Assembly: GCF_014170335.1 (NCBI RefSeq)
Contig: NZ_LZZS01000003.1
Location: forward strand, 434,001-498,000
Origin: Achromobacter sp. UMC46
GTDB lineage: Bacteria; Pseudomonadota; Gammaproteobacteria; Burkholderiales; Burkholderiaceae_B
DNA: 64,000 nt
Direction: 5' to 3'
This document shows, in pieces, positions 39,750 through 48,626 of the stretch. The position numbers and the translations under genes were made by a program. Numbering within the stretch: position 1 is the first letter of the stretch; every line of letters starts with the position of its first letter. The notes beneath the pieces are model-generated. The model was not told the DNA's origin. It made no database searches and was given only the letters and a program-made list of their open reading frames with translations.

Positions 39750-42197
39750 TCAGGCCGCCTTCCTGGTTGCGGTGTTTCCTATGATTCCGTCTCGCTCCAG
39801 TGTCTGTTGCTGATCCACGCTCATGCCCAGCACGCGCGAAAACACATCGCCATTGTGCTGCCCGAGCGTAGGCGCCGGACGCACCGCCGCGACCGTAGCG
39901 GCCGGCTCCCTGAACCAGGGCGTGGTCGCCAGAAACTCGCCGATATAAGGGCGGGAAGTCGCCTTGAAAAACTCACGGGCCCTGAGATGCGGGTCATCAA
40001 GCACCGTCCAGACCGGCTTGACCTCTCCTGCGCTGATGCCGGCCTGCTGCAGTTCGGCCATTGCGCTTTGCGCGGAGCGCGCGCGGGCCCATGCGTTGAT
40101 CCTGCGGTCTATCTCTTCCTGCCGGGCCCGTCGGCCTGCCGCCTTCTCCAGAGCAGGGTCCAGGGCAAGGTCAGCCGCCTGCATGACCGCCAGCAATGCC
40201 TGCCATTGCGCATCGCTCGTGATGCTCACCACCACCCAGGCGTCATCGCCCGCGCACTGGTAAATCCCCTGCGGGGCATGTAGAGGATGCGTATTGCCGC
40301 TGCGGGGCGTAGTAGTGCCGTGCACGGACTGCTCAATGAGGAACGGCGCTGTCATGGGCAGCATGCATTCCACCTGAGACAGGTTGACGTGGCGCCCCTT
40401 GCCCGAGCGTTGCTGCACGAACAGCGCCAACAACGCCGCCGCCCCCCCGTTGAAGCCACCCACCGGATCGCCATAAGCGTAGGAGGTCAGCGCCGGTGGG
40501 TTCTGCGCGAAACCGGTGTGTTGCGGCAGGCCGCTAGCCTGCTCCAGCGTGCCGCCATAGGCCCTGATCGTGCTCCATTCATTGCCCGACCCGAATGCCG
40601 GCATGGATACCATGACCAACCGCGGATTGACCTGGGAGAGCACGGCATAGTCCAGCCCGAGTTTGGGCAACACCTCGGTCGAGTAGTTCTCGATGACGAT
40701 ATCGGCCTTGGCCACCAGATCTAACAGGACCGCACGTCCTTCAGCACGGGTCAGATCCAGCGTGATGCCCAACTTGTTGCGGTTCATCAGCGCAAAGTTC
40801 GAGTTCTTTTCGTACAGCTTTTCCTGATAGAACTCATCGGTGTAATGCGTGCCCCGCCACCAGTCCGGATAGCGCGTGCTTTCAACCTTGATGACTTCCG
40901 CGCCAAAATCCGCCAGCGTCCTTGCCGCCAATGGCCCGGCCCACCCCATCGTCAGATCCACCACCCGGATTTTTCGTAGGGGCAGCGCGTCCGGCGCAGC
41001 CCTGGCCAAGCCGGCGGCGGGCGTCAGACTCTGCGCTTCACGGTAGCGGGGGCCGTCAGCGTCCAGGAGCGCTGCCTTACCGCCCGGCAAGGGCCCCGCC
41101 TCGCCCATGGGCAGCGGAACGACCGGCCCCTCGAATTCGGCCGCCCCCGCCTTGACGGGAACAAAGGCGCCGCGTTCGCGATGCACGCCTTGTTGAAGCA
41201 GTTCTGCCATGGTGGGCACGATGACCGCGGGGAATTTCTCCTTGCGCAGCACATCGAACCATTCCTTGGCTGTCCTGGCGCGCAGACTGGGAATCAGGAA
41301 TGCATCGATTTCGTCCGCATGGACCATACGGGTCGGCCCGCTCGCAAAACGCAGATCCGCAGCCAGGTCCGGGTGGCCGATGGCAGCGCACAGCGCTGCC
41401 CACTGCGGGCCGGTATGGGCGAACAGCCCAATCCAGCCCTCCTTTGTCTCGTAGATGCCGGCGGGATGCGCTGTGCAGAACCGGTTGACACCCAGCCGCG
41501 CCAAGGGATGCCGGCCATCCTGCACCATGCCGGCTTCCATCTCCACCAGCGAAAACGCAATCTCATGGATGCTCAGCAAATAACGCCGGCTGCCGTCGGA
41601 TCGTCCCAGCAACGCGGCGGTCGCGCTCGAGAATGCCGCGACACCGGCGGCAATGGCGGTCTGAATGTCGTGCGGCAGATGGGGCGGGCCCTGCGCCGCG
41701 CCACTGCAATACACCGCGCCGGCCAAGGCGCGGCACACGGCCTCGGTTCCCGCGAAACCACTGTAGGGCCCGGACTCGCCGAACCAGGTCAGACATACTT
41801 CGATCGGCGCAATGCCCTGGCCGTCATTCCCATCGCCCGCGTACGCGGGGCGCTTCAGAACCTCCAAGCCTTCATCCAGGGCCCGGGCGTCGAGAATCAC
41901 ATCGCATGTCCGCGCGAGCCCAGACAGCCACGTGGTATCCGCGCCTGTCTTTCTAGGATGGACTACGCTGCGCTTGTTGGTATTGAGCCAGGCATACAAG
42001 GCACTTGCGGGTTCACCATCGGCCTGGTTCAAAAGGGGCGGCAGGCGGCGCAGCGTGTCGCCGTCGGCGTCCTCCAGCTTGATGACCTCGGCGCCAAAAT
42101 CCGCAAAGAGCTTCCCGGCATAAGCCACGGCCGCTCCGCAACCGATTTCCAGCACGCGCAACCCGGAGAAGGCGAGCCGGCTTTCAGATGTATGCAT
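39750..42197 (-). CDS. tandem-fused class III CoA transferase (CaiB/BaiF)
   Basis: 815-aa protein made of two CaiB/BaiF units. The first (about 10-380) opens LRVLEIGCGAAVAYAGKLFADFGAEVIKLE; the second (about 400-800) opens IRVVDLTMGWAGPLAARTLADFGAEVIKVE, read across those positions. Each keeps an Asp at the catalytic position (LPHDIQTAIAAG and YGDPVGGFNG). Family enzymes are interlocked homodimers of ~400-aa subunits, so this may be a fused heterodimer with two distinct active sites. It transfers CoA from a donor such as succinyl-CoA to a carboxylic acid. ATG 42197 is chosen; TTG 42215 is possible. It lies 33 bp after the carboxylase gene on the same strand. Confidence 0.88.
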   Translation of the reverse strand: MHTSESRLAFSGLRVLEIGCGAAVAYAGKLFADFGAEVIKLEDADGDTLRRLPPLLNQADGEPASALYAWLNTNKRSVVHPRKTGADTTWLSGLARTCDVILDARALDEGLEVLKRPAYAGDGNDGQGIAPIEVCLTWFGESGPYSGFAGTEAVCRALAGAVYCSGAAQGPPHLPHDIQTAIAAGVAAFSSATAALLGRSDGSRRYLLSIHEIAFSLVEMEAGMVQDGRHPLARLGVNRFCTAHPAGIYETKEGWIGLFAHTGPQWAALCAAIGHPDLAADLRFASGPTRMVHADEIDAFLIPSLRARTAKEWFDVLRKEKFPAVIVPTMAELLQQGVHRERGAFVPVKAGAAEFEGPVVPLPMGEAGPLPGGKAALLDADGPRYREAQSLTPAAGLARAAPDALPLRKIRVVDLTMGWAGPLAARTLADFGAEVIKVESTRYPDWWRGTHYTDEFYQEKLYEKNSNFALMNRNKLGITLDLTRAEGRAVLLDLVAKADIVIENYSTEVLPKLGLDYAVLSQVNPRLVMVSMPAFGSGNEWSTIRAYGGTLEQASGLPQHTGFAQNPPALTSYAYGDPVGGFNGGAAALLALFVQQRSGKGRHVNLSQVECMLPMTAPFLIEQSVHGTTTPRSGNTHPLHAPQGIYQCAGDDAWVVVSITSDAQWQALLAVMQAADLALDPALEKAAGRRARQEEIDRRINAWARARSAQSAMAELQQAGISAGEVKPVWTVLDDPHLRAREFFKATSRPYIGEFLATTPWFREPAATVAAVRPAPTLGQHNGDVFSRVLGMSVDQQQTLERDGIIGNTATRKAA

Positions 42198-42230
42198 AGT
42201 CGCAATCTGTTCCAAGAGACTTCGCCTCGA

Positions 42231-45200
42231 TTACCAGGTATCGACAAAGGCGCGGCGGGCCCGGCCGGCGCGCACAGATGCCGACGCGATGCCTTGGCGT
42301 ATCCAAGTGCGGGTCTGCGCGGGATCGATGACTGCGTCGATCTCCGTCGTGGACGCGACATTGATGGCGTGCCCGCGGTCGTAGGCGCGAGCCACCAACT
42401 GGTCGTAAAGCGCCTGGCGCTGCGGCCCCTCGGGGACGTTCTCGAGTTCCTTCTTGAAGCCCAGCCGTATGGACCCTTCCAGGCCCATGGGGCCGAATTC
42501 GCCCGTTGGCCACGACACCGCGCAACTGGCCGAGCGAAAGCCCCCGCCGGCCATGGCCATGGCACCCAGACCGTAGCCCTTGCGCAAGGCAATTGCCAAG
42601 ATGGCGACCCGCAGCTTGGCCGCGACCACGAACATGCGCGACACATGCCGGACTTGCGCCTTGGCCTCTTCCTCCGGCCCGACCATGAATCCCGGAGTAT
42701 CGATCAACGAAATGATGGGTAGACCGTGGATATCGCAAAGATTCATGAAGCGCGCCGCCTTGTCGGCCGCATCGGCATCGATGGCGCCTCCCAGGTGATG
42801 CGGATTATTGGCGATGATCCCTACAGGCTGCCCTTCCACGCGAGCCAGGGCGGTGTGCATTCCGAGGCCGAACCCCGAGCGCAGCATCAATACACTGCCT
42901 ACGTCGGCAATGCCTTCGATGACCTTCCGGCTGTCGTAGACACGCAAGCGATTCTCCGGCACCACATGACGGAGGTGGCGCGGGTCGGGCGCCACCCAGT
43001 CCTTGGTGCGGCCCTGGAACATGGACAGATAGTGCTTGGCCGCCACGACGGCCTGCGCCTCGTTGTCGACCAGGATGTCGATGACGCCATTGGCGAACTG
43101 CACCGGCGCGGGGCCGACGTCCTCTGGCCGGAAGATGCCCAGTCCTCCGCCTTCGATCATCGCCGGTCCGGCCATGCCGATGTTGGCGCTCTTGTCCGCG
43201 ATGATGACATCGCAGACCCCCAGAAAGGCGGCGTTGCCCGCGAAACAGCGCCCGGAGACAATGCCGAGCAAAGGCACTTCGCCACTGAGTTCGGCCAGCG
43301 CGGCGAACGACGGCTGATAAAGCCCGGATACGAACGGAAAATCGACATCGCCCGGCCGACCGCCTCCGCCTTCGGCGAACAACACCATCGGCATTTCGTC
43401 GCGGCGGGCACGTTCCACCAGCCTGTCGGTCTTGATATGGTTGCGTTTGCCCTGCGTGCCCGCCAGCACCGTCGCGTCATAGGCCATCACGGCGGTCAGC
43501 GACCCGTCGTAGCCGAATGCGTCGCCGTTGACGTTGCCAATGCCGGTGACAATGCCGTCCGCTGGCGTGTTGGCGATCAGGTCTTCCTTGCTGCGGCGGC
43601 TGGCCTGCGCGGCAATGACCAGTGCGCCGAATTCCACGAACGAGCCTTCATCGCACAGATCGTCCACGTTCTCCCGTGCGGTGCGCTGCCCTCGCGAACG
43701 GCGCTTTGCCACGGCCTGCGGGCGCGCGTCATCATAAAGCGCCGCATGGCGGTCGAAGACGGCTTGCAGGTCAGGGCGCACGGCATTCAAATCGATCGCG
43801 TCTGTCACGACCTCGGTGTCGACACCACTCGATTCCTGCTCCAGCAAAACCAGGATCTCGCCTTCGAGCACATTGCCGCCACTGGCGGCCGGCACCTCGA
43901 CGACCCTGCCATTGAAATCGGCGACGACGCTGTACTCCATTTTCATCGCTTCGATCACGGCGATGGGTTGGCCCTTGAGCACGACAGCGCCAGCGCTTAC
44001 GGACACCTCGACCAGGCGGCCGCTCAACGGTGCGCGCGATGCCGAGAGCCCTTCCGGCACCGCGGCCTGCGCGGCCTGCGGCAGCTTGGCCGCCGACGCG
44101 CCGCGCCCCCCCGAATCTCCGATCAGGCTGTCCTTGGCCTGCTGCGCTTGCGCGTACTGCTCGGCCGCTGCAAGCAGTTCCCCGAGGATGGCCTCGATGT
44201 GGCGCGTATGGTTGCGCTGCGACAGGAAGTCCTCCCGGGCCACGAGCGCCTGCAAAAGATGGATATTCGTCGCGACACCGGCAATTCGGAACTCGGCCAG
44301 GCAGCGGCGCAAACGCCGCACCACTCCCGAGAAATCGTCACTGCCGCTAGACACGATCAGCTTGGCCAGCAGCGTGTCGAACGCCGGGGCGGGCGAGTAC
44401 CCGCTGTAGGCATGGGTGTCGACGCGCACGTCTGGGCCGGCGGGCGGCTCGAAACGCTCCAGCCTGCCGTGTGCCGGGCGTGCCATGCCCGTGGCATCGA
44501 TCGATTCTGCATTGATGCGGAGCTGAATGGCATAGCCGTTCAGCCCCGGCGGGTTGGTCGGGTCCACGCCCAGTTCGGCCAGGCGCTTTCCCTGCGCGAC
44601 CCCGATCTGCAAGGTCACCAGATCCACGCCCGTGACCTGCTCGGTAATCGTATGTTCGACCTGCAGCCGGGGATTGGCTTCGATGAATACATAGTCCGTC
44701 TGCACCCCCTGCTCGTTTTCTTCGACCAGGAATTCAAAGGTTCCCAGGCTGCGGTACTCCACCCTGGCCGCCATTTTCTTTGCCGCGGCAAGAATGGCGG
44801 CGCGCAGCGTGGCGCTCAGCACCGGGCTGGGCGCGATTTCGACCACTTTCTGAAAGCGGCGCTGCAGCGTGCAATCCCGATCGCCGAGCGCGACCACCGA
44901 CGCACCATCGCCGGCGATCTGCACTTCGATATGACGCGCGCGATTGACCAGACGCTCCGCGTACAGCGCGTCCACACCAAAGGCCGACATGGCTTCCGAC
45001 CGGCAGCGGGCATAGAGCTCGGCGATATCGGCTTTGGACTTGACGACGCGCATCCCGCGTCCGCCGCCTCCGCCGACCGCCTTGATGACGATCCCCACCC
45101 CGCCCTGCTCGTCGAAGAACTGTTCGACGTCCGCAAGTGACGCACCGCCCGGCGTGGCGGGCATGACGGGCACGCCGCATTCGCGGGCCAGTTGCAAGGC

Positions 45201-45548
45201 GCGGCCTTTGTCTCCGAACAGGGCGAGGTGATCGGCGTTCGGGCCGATGAACGTGATTCCCGCCGCATCGCAAGCCAGGGCGAAATCCGCCCTTTCACTC
45301 AAGAAGCCATACCCCGGATGGATGGCGTCGCAATGCTCGGCCGTGGCCGCGGCAATGATGGCGTCGATATCGATATAAGCCGCCGGACCGGAGCCGGCCA
45401 GAGCAACCGAGGTATCCGCGAGAATTCGATGCTTCGAGTTTGAATCGTCCCGGGAATACACCGCGACGCTTTCCAACCCAAGGTCGCGCACGGCGCGAAT
45501 GGCTCGCACGGCGATTTCGCCACGATTGGCAACCAACACTCTCTTCAT
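42231..45548 (-). CDS. single-chain biotin-dependent acyl-CoA carboxylase
   Basis: 1105-aa enzyme that carboxylates an acyl-CoA using bicarbonate and ATP, with all functions in one chain. The biotin carboxylase domain (1-~450) starts VLVANRGEIAVRAIRA and has the ATP loop GGGGRGMRVV and FIEANPRLQVEHTITE. A biotinyl domain follows with VIEAMKMEYS, placing the biotinylated lysine at Lys536. The carboxyltransferase domains (~580-1100) include the N-half GNVNGDAFGYDGSLTAVMAY and C-half IISLIDTPGFMVGPEEEAKA. This order (BC-BCCP-CT) and length match single-polypeptide long-chain or multi-substrate acyl-CoA carboxylases and differ from two-subunit propionyl- or methylcrotonyl-CoA carboxylases. Substrate unknown. 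Confidence 0.9.
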   Translation of the reverse strand: MKRVLVANRGEIAVRAIRAVRDLGLESVAVYSRDDSNSKHRILADTSVALAGSGPAAYIDIDAIIAAATAEHCDAIHPGYGFLSERADFALACDAAGITFIGPNADHLALFGDKGRALQLARECGVPVMPATPGGASLADVEQFFDEQGGVGIVIKAVGGGGGRGMRVVKSKADIAELYARCRSEAMSAFGVDALYAERLVNRARHIEVQIAGDGASVVALGDRDCTLQRRFQKVVEIAPSPVLSATLRAAILAAAKKMAARVEYRSLGTFEFLVEENEQGVQTDYVFIEANPRLQVEHTITEQVTGVDLVTLQIGVAQGKRLAELGVDPTNPPGLNGYAIQLRINAESIDATGMARPAHGRLERFEPPAGPDVRVDTHAYSGYSPAPAFDTLLAKLIVSSGSDDFSGVVRRLRRCLAEFRIAGVATNIHLLQALVAREDFLSQRNHTRHIEAILGELLAAAEQYAQAQQAKDSLIGDSGGRGASAAKLPQAAQAAVPEGLSASRAPLSGRLVEVSVSAGAVVLKGQPIAVIEAMKMEYSVVADFNGRVVEVPAASGGNVLEGEILVLLEQESSGVDTEVVTDAIDLNAVRPDLQAVFDRHAALYDDARPQAVAKRRSRGQRTARENVDDLCDEGSFVEFGALVIAAQASRRSKEDLIANTPADGIVTGIGNVNGDAFGYDGSLTAVMAYDATVLAGTQGKRNHIKTDRLVERARRDEMPMVLFAEGGGGRPGDVDFPFVSGLYQPSFAALAELSGEVPLLGIVSGRCFAGNAAFLGVCDVIIADKSANIGMAGPAMIEGGGLGIFRPEDVGPAPVQFANGVIDILVDNEAQAVVAAKHYLSMFQGRTKDWVAPDPRHLRHVVPENRLRVYDSRKVIEGIADVGSVLMLRSGFGLGMHTALARVEGQPVGIIANNPHHLGGAIDADAADKAARFMNLCDIHGLPIISLIDTPGFMVGPEEEAKAQVRHVSRMFVVAAKLRVAILAIALRKGYGLGAMAMAGGGFRSASCAVSWPTGEFGPMGLEGSIRLGFKKELENVPEGPQRQALYDQLVARAYDRGHAINVASTTEIDAVIDPAQTRTWIRQGIASASVRAGRARRAFVDTW

Positions 45549-45818
45549 GGTGATCCTATGTCTCTGCTCTAACTCTTATGCTCAAGTCTTAGCTGCTGCC
45601 CGTAGCCATTGCATGTTCTCGCCAGACGAGGCGCGCCTGCGGGCAGGCGCCGAAAAGCACTAACATGGAAACGCATACGCGCAATCGCAGCCCGGCTTGA
45701 TCCGGTGGTTGTCGTTAACGTGGTGAGGATGGTAGGTGTCGTGCAACAGCCGCACAATTCACATTTTTCTCTGACCCCTATAGCCGTTTGGCATGTGTCT
45801 CGATAAAAGCAGGCGGAA
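45549..45818. promoter_or_regulatory. divergent control region of the CoA cluster
   Basis: 270 bp between the leftward carboxylase and the rightward LysR gene. GTGC-N7-GCAC (45741-45755) is an interrupted dyad of the size LysR proteins bind, 64 bp before the LysR start. I saw no other structured element. Confidence 0.35.
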
Positions 45819-46748
45819 ATGGAACTCAGGCAGTTAAGAACGGTTCTGGCGATCGCGGAAACCGGCAGCCTCACCAAGGCGGCGGAACTGCTGCACGTTG
45901 TGCAGCCCGCCCTGTCTCGACAGCTGAAACAGCTGGAAGACGAACTTGGCACTCCGCTTTTCGAGCGCAACCGGCTTGGGATGGTGCTGACCGTGCCAGG
46001 CCGCCGGTTTGTCGATCAGGTGCGGCTTTCCCTTAAGGGGCTTAATGAAGCCCGGGCCGACATCGGCGCCGCAAAATCGGAGCTGCTTGGCACGGTGTCC
46101 ATCGGCATGCTGCCCAGCCTTGCGGCCGCGCTTGCCGGCCCGCTCGTCATCGCGCTGCAGCAGCAGTATCCCAATCTGCGCGTGCGCATCGCCACCGGCT
46201 TCTCGGATTTCCTGCAAGAGGGCCTGGAGGGCGGCAAGCTTGATATCTGCCTCATGGGCGACTATCTGCAATCCGAACTTCTGCAGACCTCGCCCGCTTA
46301 TTCCGAACCCATATACGTGTTCGGCATGCCGGGGGCCGGATTGTCCGAGGACTCCCCGATGACGCTCGAGGCCGTCTCCAGAATGCCCATGGTGGTTCCG
46401 GAAGCGCGCAGCTTGCGCAACGTGATAGACCGGGCCTGCACCATCCTCGGCGTCAACCTGAATCTGGTTGCCGAGTCGGACAGCACTACGGTCATTCTCG
46501 ATCTGGTGTTACGCGGCGTCGGCTACACCATCCTGCCAGTCATCCCCATCATGACGATGCTGGCCGAAAAGCGCATCGAAGGCGCTCCCATCATCAGCCC
46601 CACGCTGCAACGCACCGTGATCATCGGCACCGCCGTCCTGAACCGCAACCCCCGCATCGTCAATGCCCTGCATGCCGAACTGATCCGCGTGCTCGAGCCC
46701 TACATCAAACAGTTCGACCACGTCGGCGTACGCTGGCTGGCTGACTAA
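45819..46748 (+). CDS. LysR-family regulator of the CoA cluster
   Basis: 309-aa regulator. HTH at 1-60 (MELRQLRTVLAIAETGSLTK; QPALSRQLKQLEDELGTPLF), effector-binding domain from about 90 (GTVSIGMLPSLAAALAGPLV). Overall it resembles the Nac/CynR-like branch that often controls aromatic or organic-acid catabolism. AGGCGGA precedes ATG 45819. It sits centrally: the carboxylase-CoA-transferase-Bug arm runs left and the DUF35-thiolase-dehydrogenase-Bug arm runs right in its own direction, starting 234 bp downstream. One regulator for both arms is the simplest reading. Confidence 0.9.
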   Translation: MELRQLRTVLAIAETGSLTKAAELLHVVQPALSRQLKQLEDELGTPLFERNRLGMVLTVPGRRFVDQVRLSLKGLNEARADIGAAKSELLGTVSIGMLPSLAAALAGPLVIALQQQYPNLRVRIATGFSDFLQEGLEGGKLDICLMGDYLQSELLQTSPAYSEPIYVFGMPGAGLSEDSPMTLEAVSRMPMVVPEARSLRNVIDRACTILGVNLNLVAESDSTTVILDLVLRGVGYTILPVIPIMTMLAEKRIEGAPIISPTLQRTVIIGTAVLNRNPRIVNALHAELIRVLEPYIKQFDHVGVRWLAD

Positions 46749-46774
46749 GTACACCCTCCGCGTACACCCTCCGC
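46749..46774. repeat. 13-bp perfect tandem duplication
   Basis: GTACACCCTCCGC occurs twice back to back, starting at the first base after the LysR stop codon (TAA at 46746-46748). A simple slippage product; no role is proposed. Confidence 0.6.
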
Positions 46775-46982
46775 GCGCGAACCCGGCACGCACCGGGCCA
46801 TGGCCCAGCTATGCTCAATCGCTATGACCCTCGTCAAAATTAGTTAATTGTCCCGAGACGGCTCGCCCCCCTAACATCATTCGAGCGTCGTGGCGTCGCC
46901 AGCAGACAAGCCATGCACCCAACGGGTGTATGTGCCGTCCGTCTGCCGGCCGGCTGCGGCCAACGAATCTTGGGAGGCGAAT

Positions 46983-47390
46983 GTGCAGAATTCCTCTAAC
47001 AGCACACACACAACGGGCGACGAGGCAGTCGGCCCGGAGCAGTACTTCCAGCGCATGCTCGAACAAGGGCAGTTCATGATTCAGCGCTGCGAAACAACCG
47101 GCCGCGCCGTTTTCTATCCGCGGGCCATCTCCCCTTATGGCGGCGGACGCTTGCGCTGGGAAGCCGCCAATGGCGACGGCACCATCTATTCGACCACCGT
47201 CGTGCGCCAACGCCCCGAACGGGGTGGGAACTATTGCGTCGTGCTGGTAGACCTTGAAGAAGGACCGCGCCTGATGAGCACCGTTGTCGATATGGAGCCC
47301 CTGGCGGTGACGATCGGCATGCGAGTACGTGCAGAAGTGCGCCGCCAGTCCTCAGGCGTGCCGCGCGTGGTTTTTGTGCGCGCGGACTGA
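46983..47390 (+). CDS. DUF35 OB-fold acyl-CoA-associated protein
   Basis: 135-aa protein of the DUF35 group that partners thiolase-like enzymes. GTG 46983 is preferred because GGGAGGCG lies three bases upstream; the frame also extends to ATG 46890. The N-terminal helix (GPEQYFQRMLEQGQFMIQRC) and following GRAVFYPRAISPYGGG match the rubredoxin-like knuckle region, but only one cysteine remains of the usual CxxC pairs, so zinc binding is lost. The OB-fold follows (GTIYSTTVVRQ; YCVVLVDLEEGPRLMSTVVD; IGMRVRAEV). In steroid side-chain cleavage, DUF35 proteins (ChsH2) form an aldolase with a thiolase-like partner; the next gene here is such a partner. Confidence 0.82.
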   Translation: MQNSSNSTHTTGDEAVGPEQYFQRMLEQGQFMIQRCETTGRAVFYPRAISPYGGGRLRWEAANGDGTIYSTTVVRQRPERGGNYCVVLVDLEEGPRLMSTVVDMEPLAVTIGMRVRAEVRRQSSGVPRVVFVRAD

Positions 47391-47451
47391 CCGCCGTTGG
47401 TGATTGCGCGCGCGGACTGACCGCGCGACCCATGATAATTGGAATGAATTG

Positions 47452-48603
47452 ATGGCTACTAGTACAAGAGGGGCCTCGGCGATTGTCGGGATCGGCACCA
47501 CGCCTGGCTGGAACAACCCCGGCTTCTCGGCGTTGGATCAACTCGGCATCGCCGTTCAGGCGGCGGCCGCCGATGCGGGCATCGGCGTGGACCAGATCGA
47601 CGGCTTGTTCACGTCCACCCTGACGCACTTCATGCCCGCCCTGTCCGTGGCAGAGTATCTCGGCATCCATCCGACCTATATGGATGGCACCAACATCGGC
47701 GGATCCTCATTTCTGGCCCACCTGTTGTCGGCCACGCTTGCCCTGCAAGCCGGGGTGTGCAAAGTGGCCTGCATTTGCTATGGGTCGAACCAACTGTCGG
47801 CGGGCGGCAAGCTGACCACCCTGACCGAACCCGCACCCTGGGAGGCGATGTATTCGCCGCGCAACCCCATCAGTGGCTACGCCTTGGCTACCGCGCGCCA
47901 CATGCACCAGTACGGAACCACGCGCGAGCAGTTGGCCAGCGTCGCGGTCGCCTCGCGCCAGTGGGCGCAGCTCAATCCTGCCGCGCACGAGCGCGGCCCC
48001 CTGAGCGTCGCCGATGTCCTGGATTCCCGGCCCATATCCGATCCTCTCACGCTACGGGACTGCTGCCTGGTGACCGACGGGGGCGGAGCGATGATTCTCG
48101 TCGCCGCGGAGCGCGTGCCGGAATTTGCCAACAAGCCGGCCTATGTTCTGGGTGTCGGCGAGGCAACCACGCATCGCCAGATTTCGGCCATGGAAGACCT
48201 CACGGTCACCGGCGCCGTGCAATCCGGCCAACGCGCCTTCGAGATGGCCCGCGTCGCGCCACAAGAGATCGACGTCCTGCAGCTCTATGACGCATTCACC
48301 ATCAACCCGATTCTGTTTCTTGAGGACCTGGGTTACTGCGCCAAGGGCGAAGGTGGCGCGTTCGTGGCGTCAGGCGTGACCGCGCCCGGTGGCGCACTGC
48401 CGGTCAACACCAACGGCGGCGGCCTGTCCTGCAATCATCCGGGCATGTATGGCATTTTCGCGGCCATCGAGGCGGTGCACCAGATCCGCCGCTCCGCAGG
48501 CGCCAGACAGGTGGACGGCGTCGATCTGGCCCTGGCCCACGGCAATGGCGGCCAGCTGGCCAGCCAGGTCACGGCGATTCTCGGATCGCGCGCCGCCCTG
48601 TAA
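47452..48603 (+). CDS. thiolase-like protein lacking the nucleophilic Cys (Ltp/aldolase-type)
   Basis: 383-aa thiolase-fold protein of the SCP-x/lipid-transfer type. It starts GASAIVGIGTTPGWNNPGFS and keeps the family's His in GGGLSCNHPGMYG. However, the position of the nucleophilic Cys in true thiolases reads DGTNIGGSSFLAHLL, with no Cys, and the second catalytic Cys near the C-terminus is replaced in HGNGGQLASQ. Proteins with these losses cannot do normal thiolysis; characterised ones (Ltp2) are retro-aldolases acting with a DUF35 partner. That partner gene lies 61 bp upstream. A C-C cleaving aldolase acting on a 3-hydroxyacyl-CoA is the best inference. Confidence 0.82.
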   Translation: MATSTRGASAIVGIGTTPGWNNPGFSALDQLGIAVQAAAADAGIGVDQIDGLFTSTLTHFMPALSVAEYLGIHPTYMDGTNIGGSSFLAHLLSATLALQAGVCKVACICYGSNQLSAGGKLTTLTEPAPWEAMYSPRNPISGYALATARHMHQYGTTREQLASVAVASRQWAQLNPAAHERGPLSVADVLDSRPISDPLTLRDCCLVTDGGGAMILVAAERVPEFANKPAYVLGVGEATTHRQISAMEDLTVTGAVQSGQRAFEMARVAPQEIDVLQLYDAFTINPILFLEDLGYCAKGEGGAFVASGVTAPGGALPVNTNGGGLSCNHPGMYGIFAAIEAVHQIRRSAGARQVDGVDLALAHGNGGQLASQVTAILGSRAAL

Positions 48604-48626
48604 ACGATGAAACCGCGGACACCATC

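Noticed and set aside
42726..45140. An 804-codon frame antisense to the carboxylase gene
   Set aside because: The carboxylase shows all catalytic motifs; the antisense product is shadow-like in composition.
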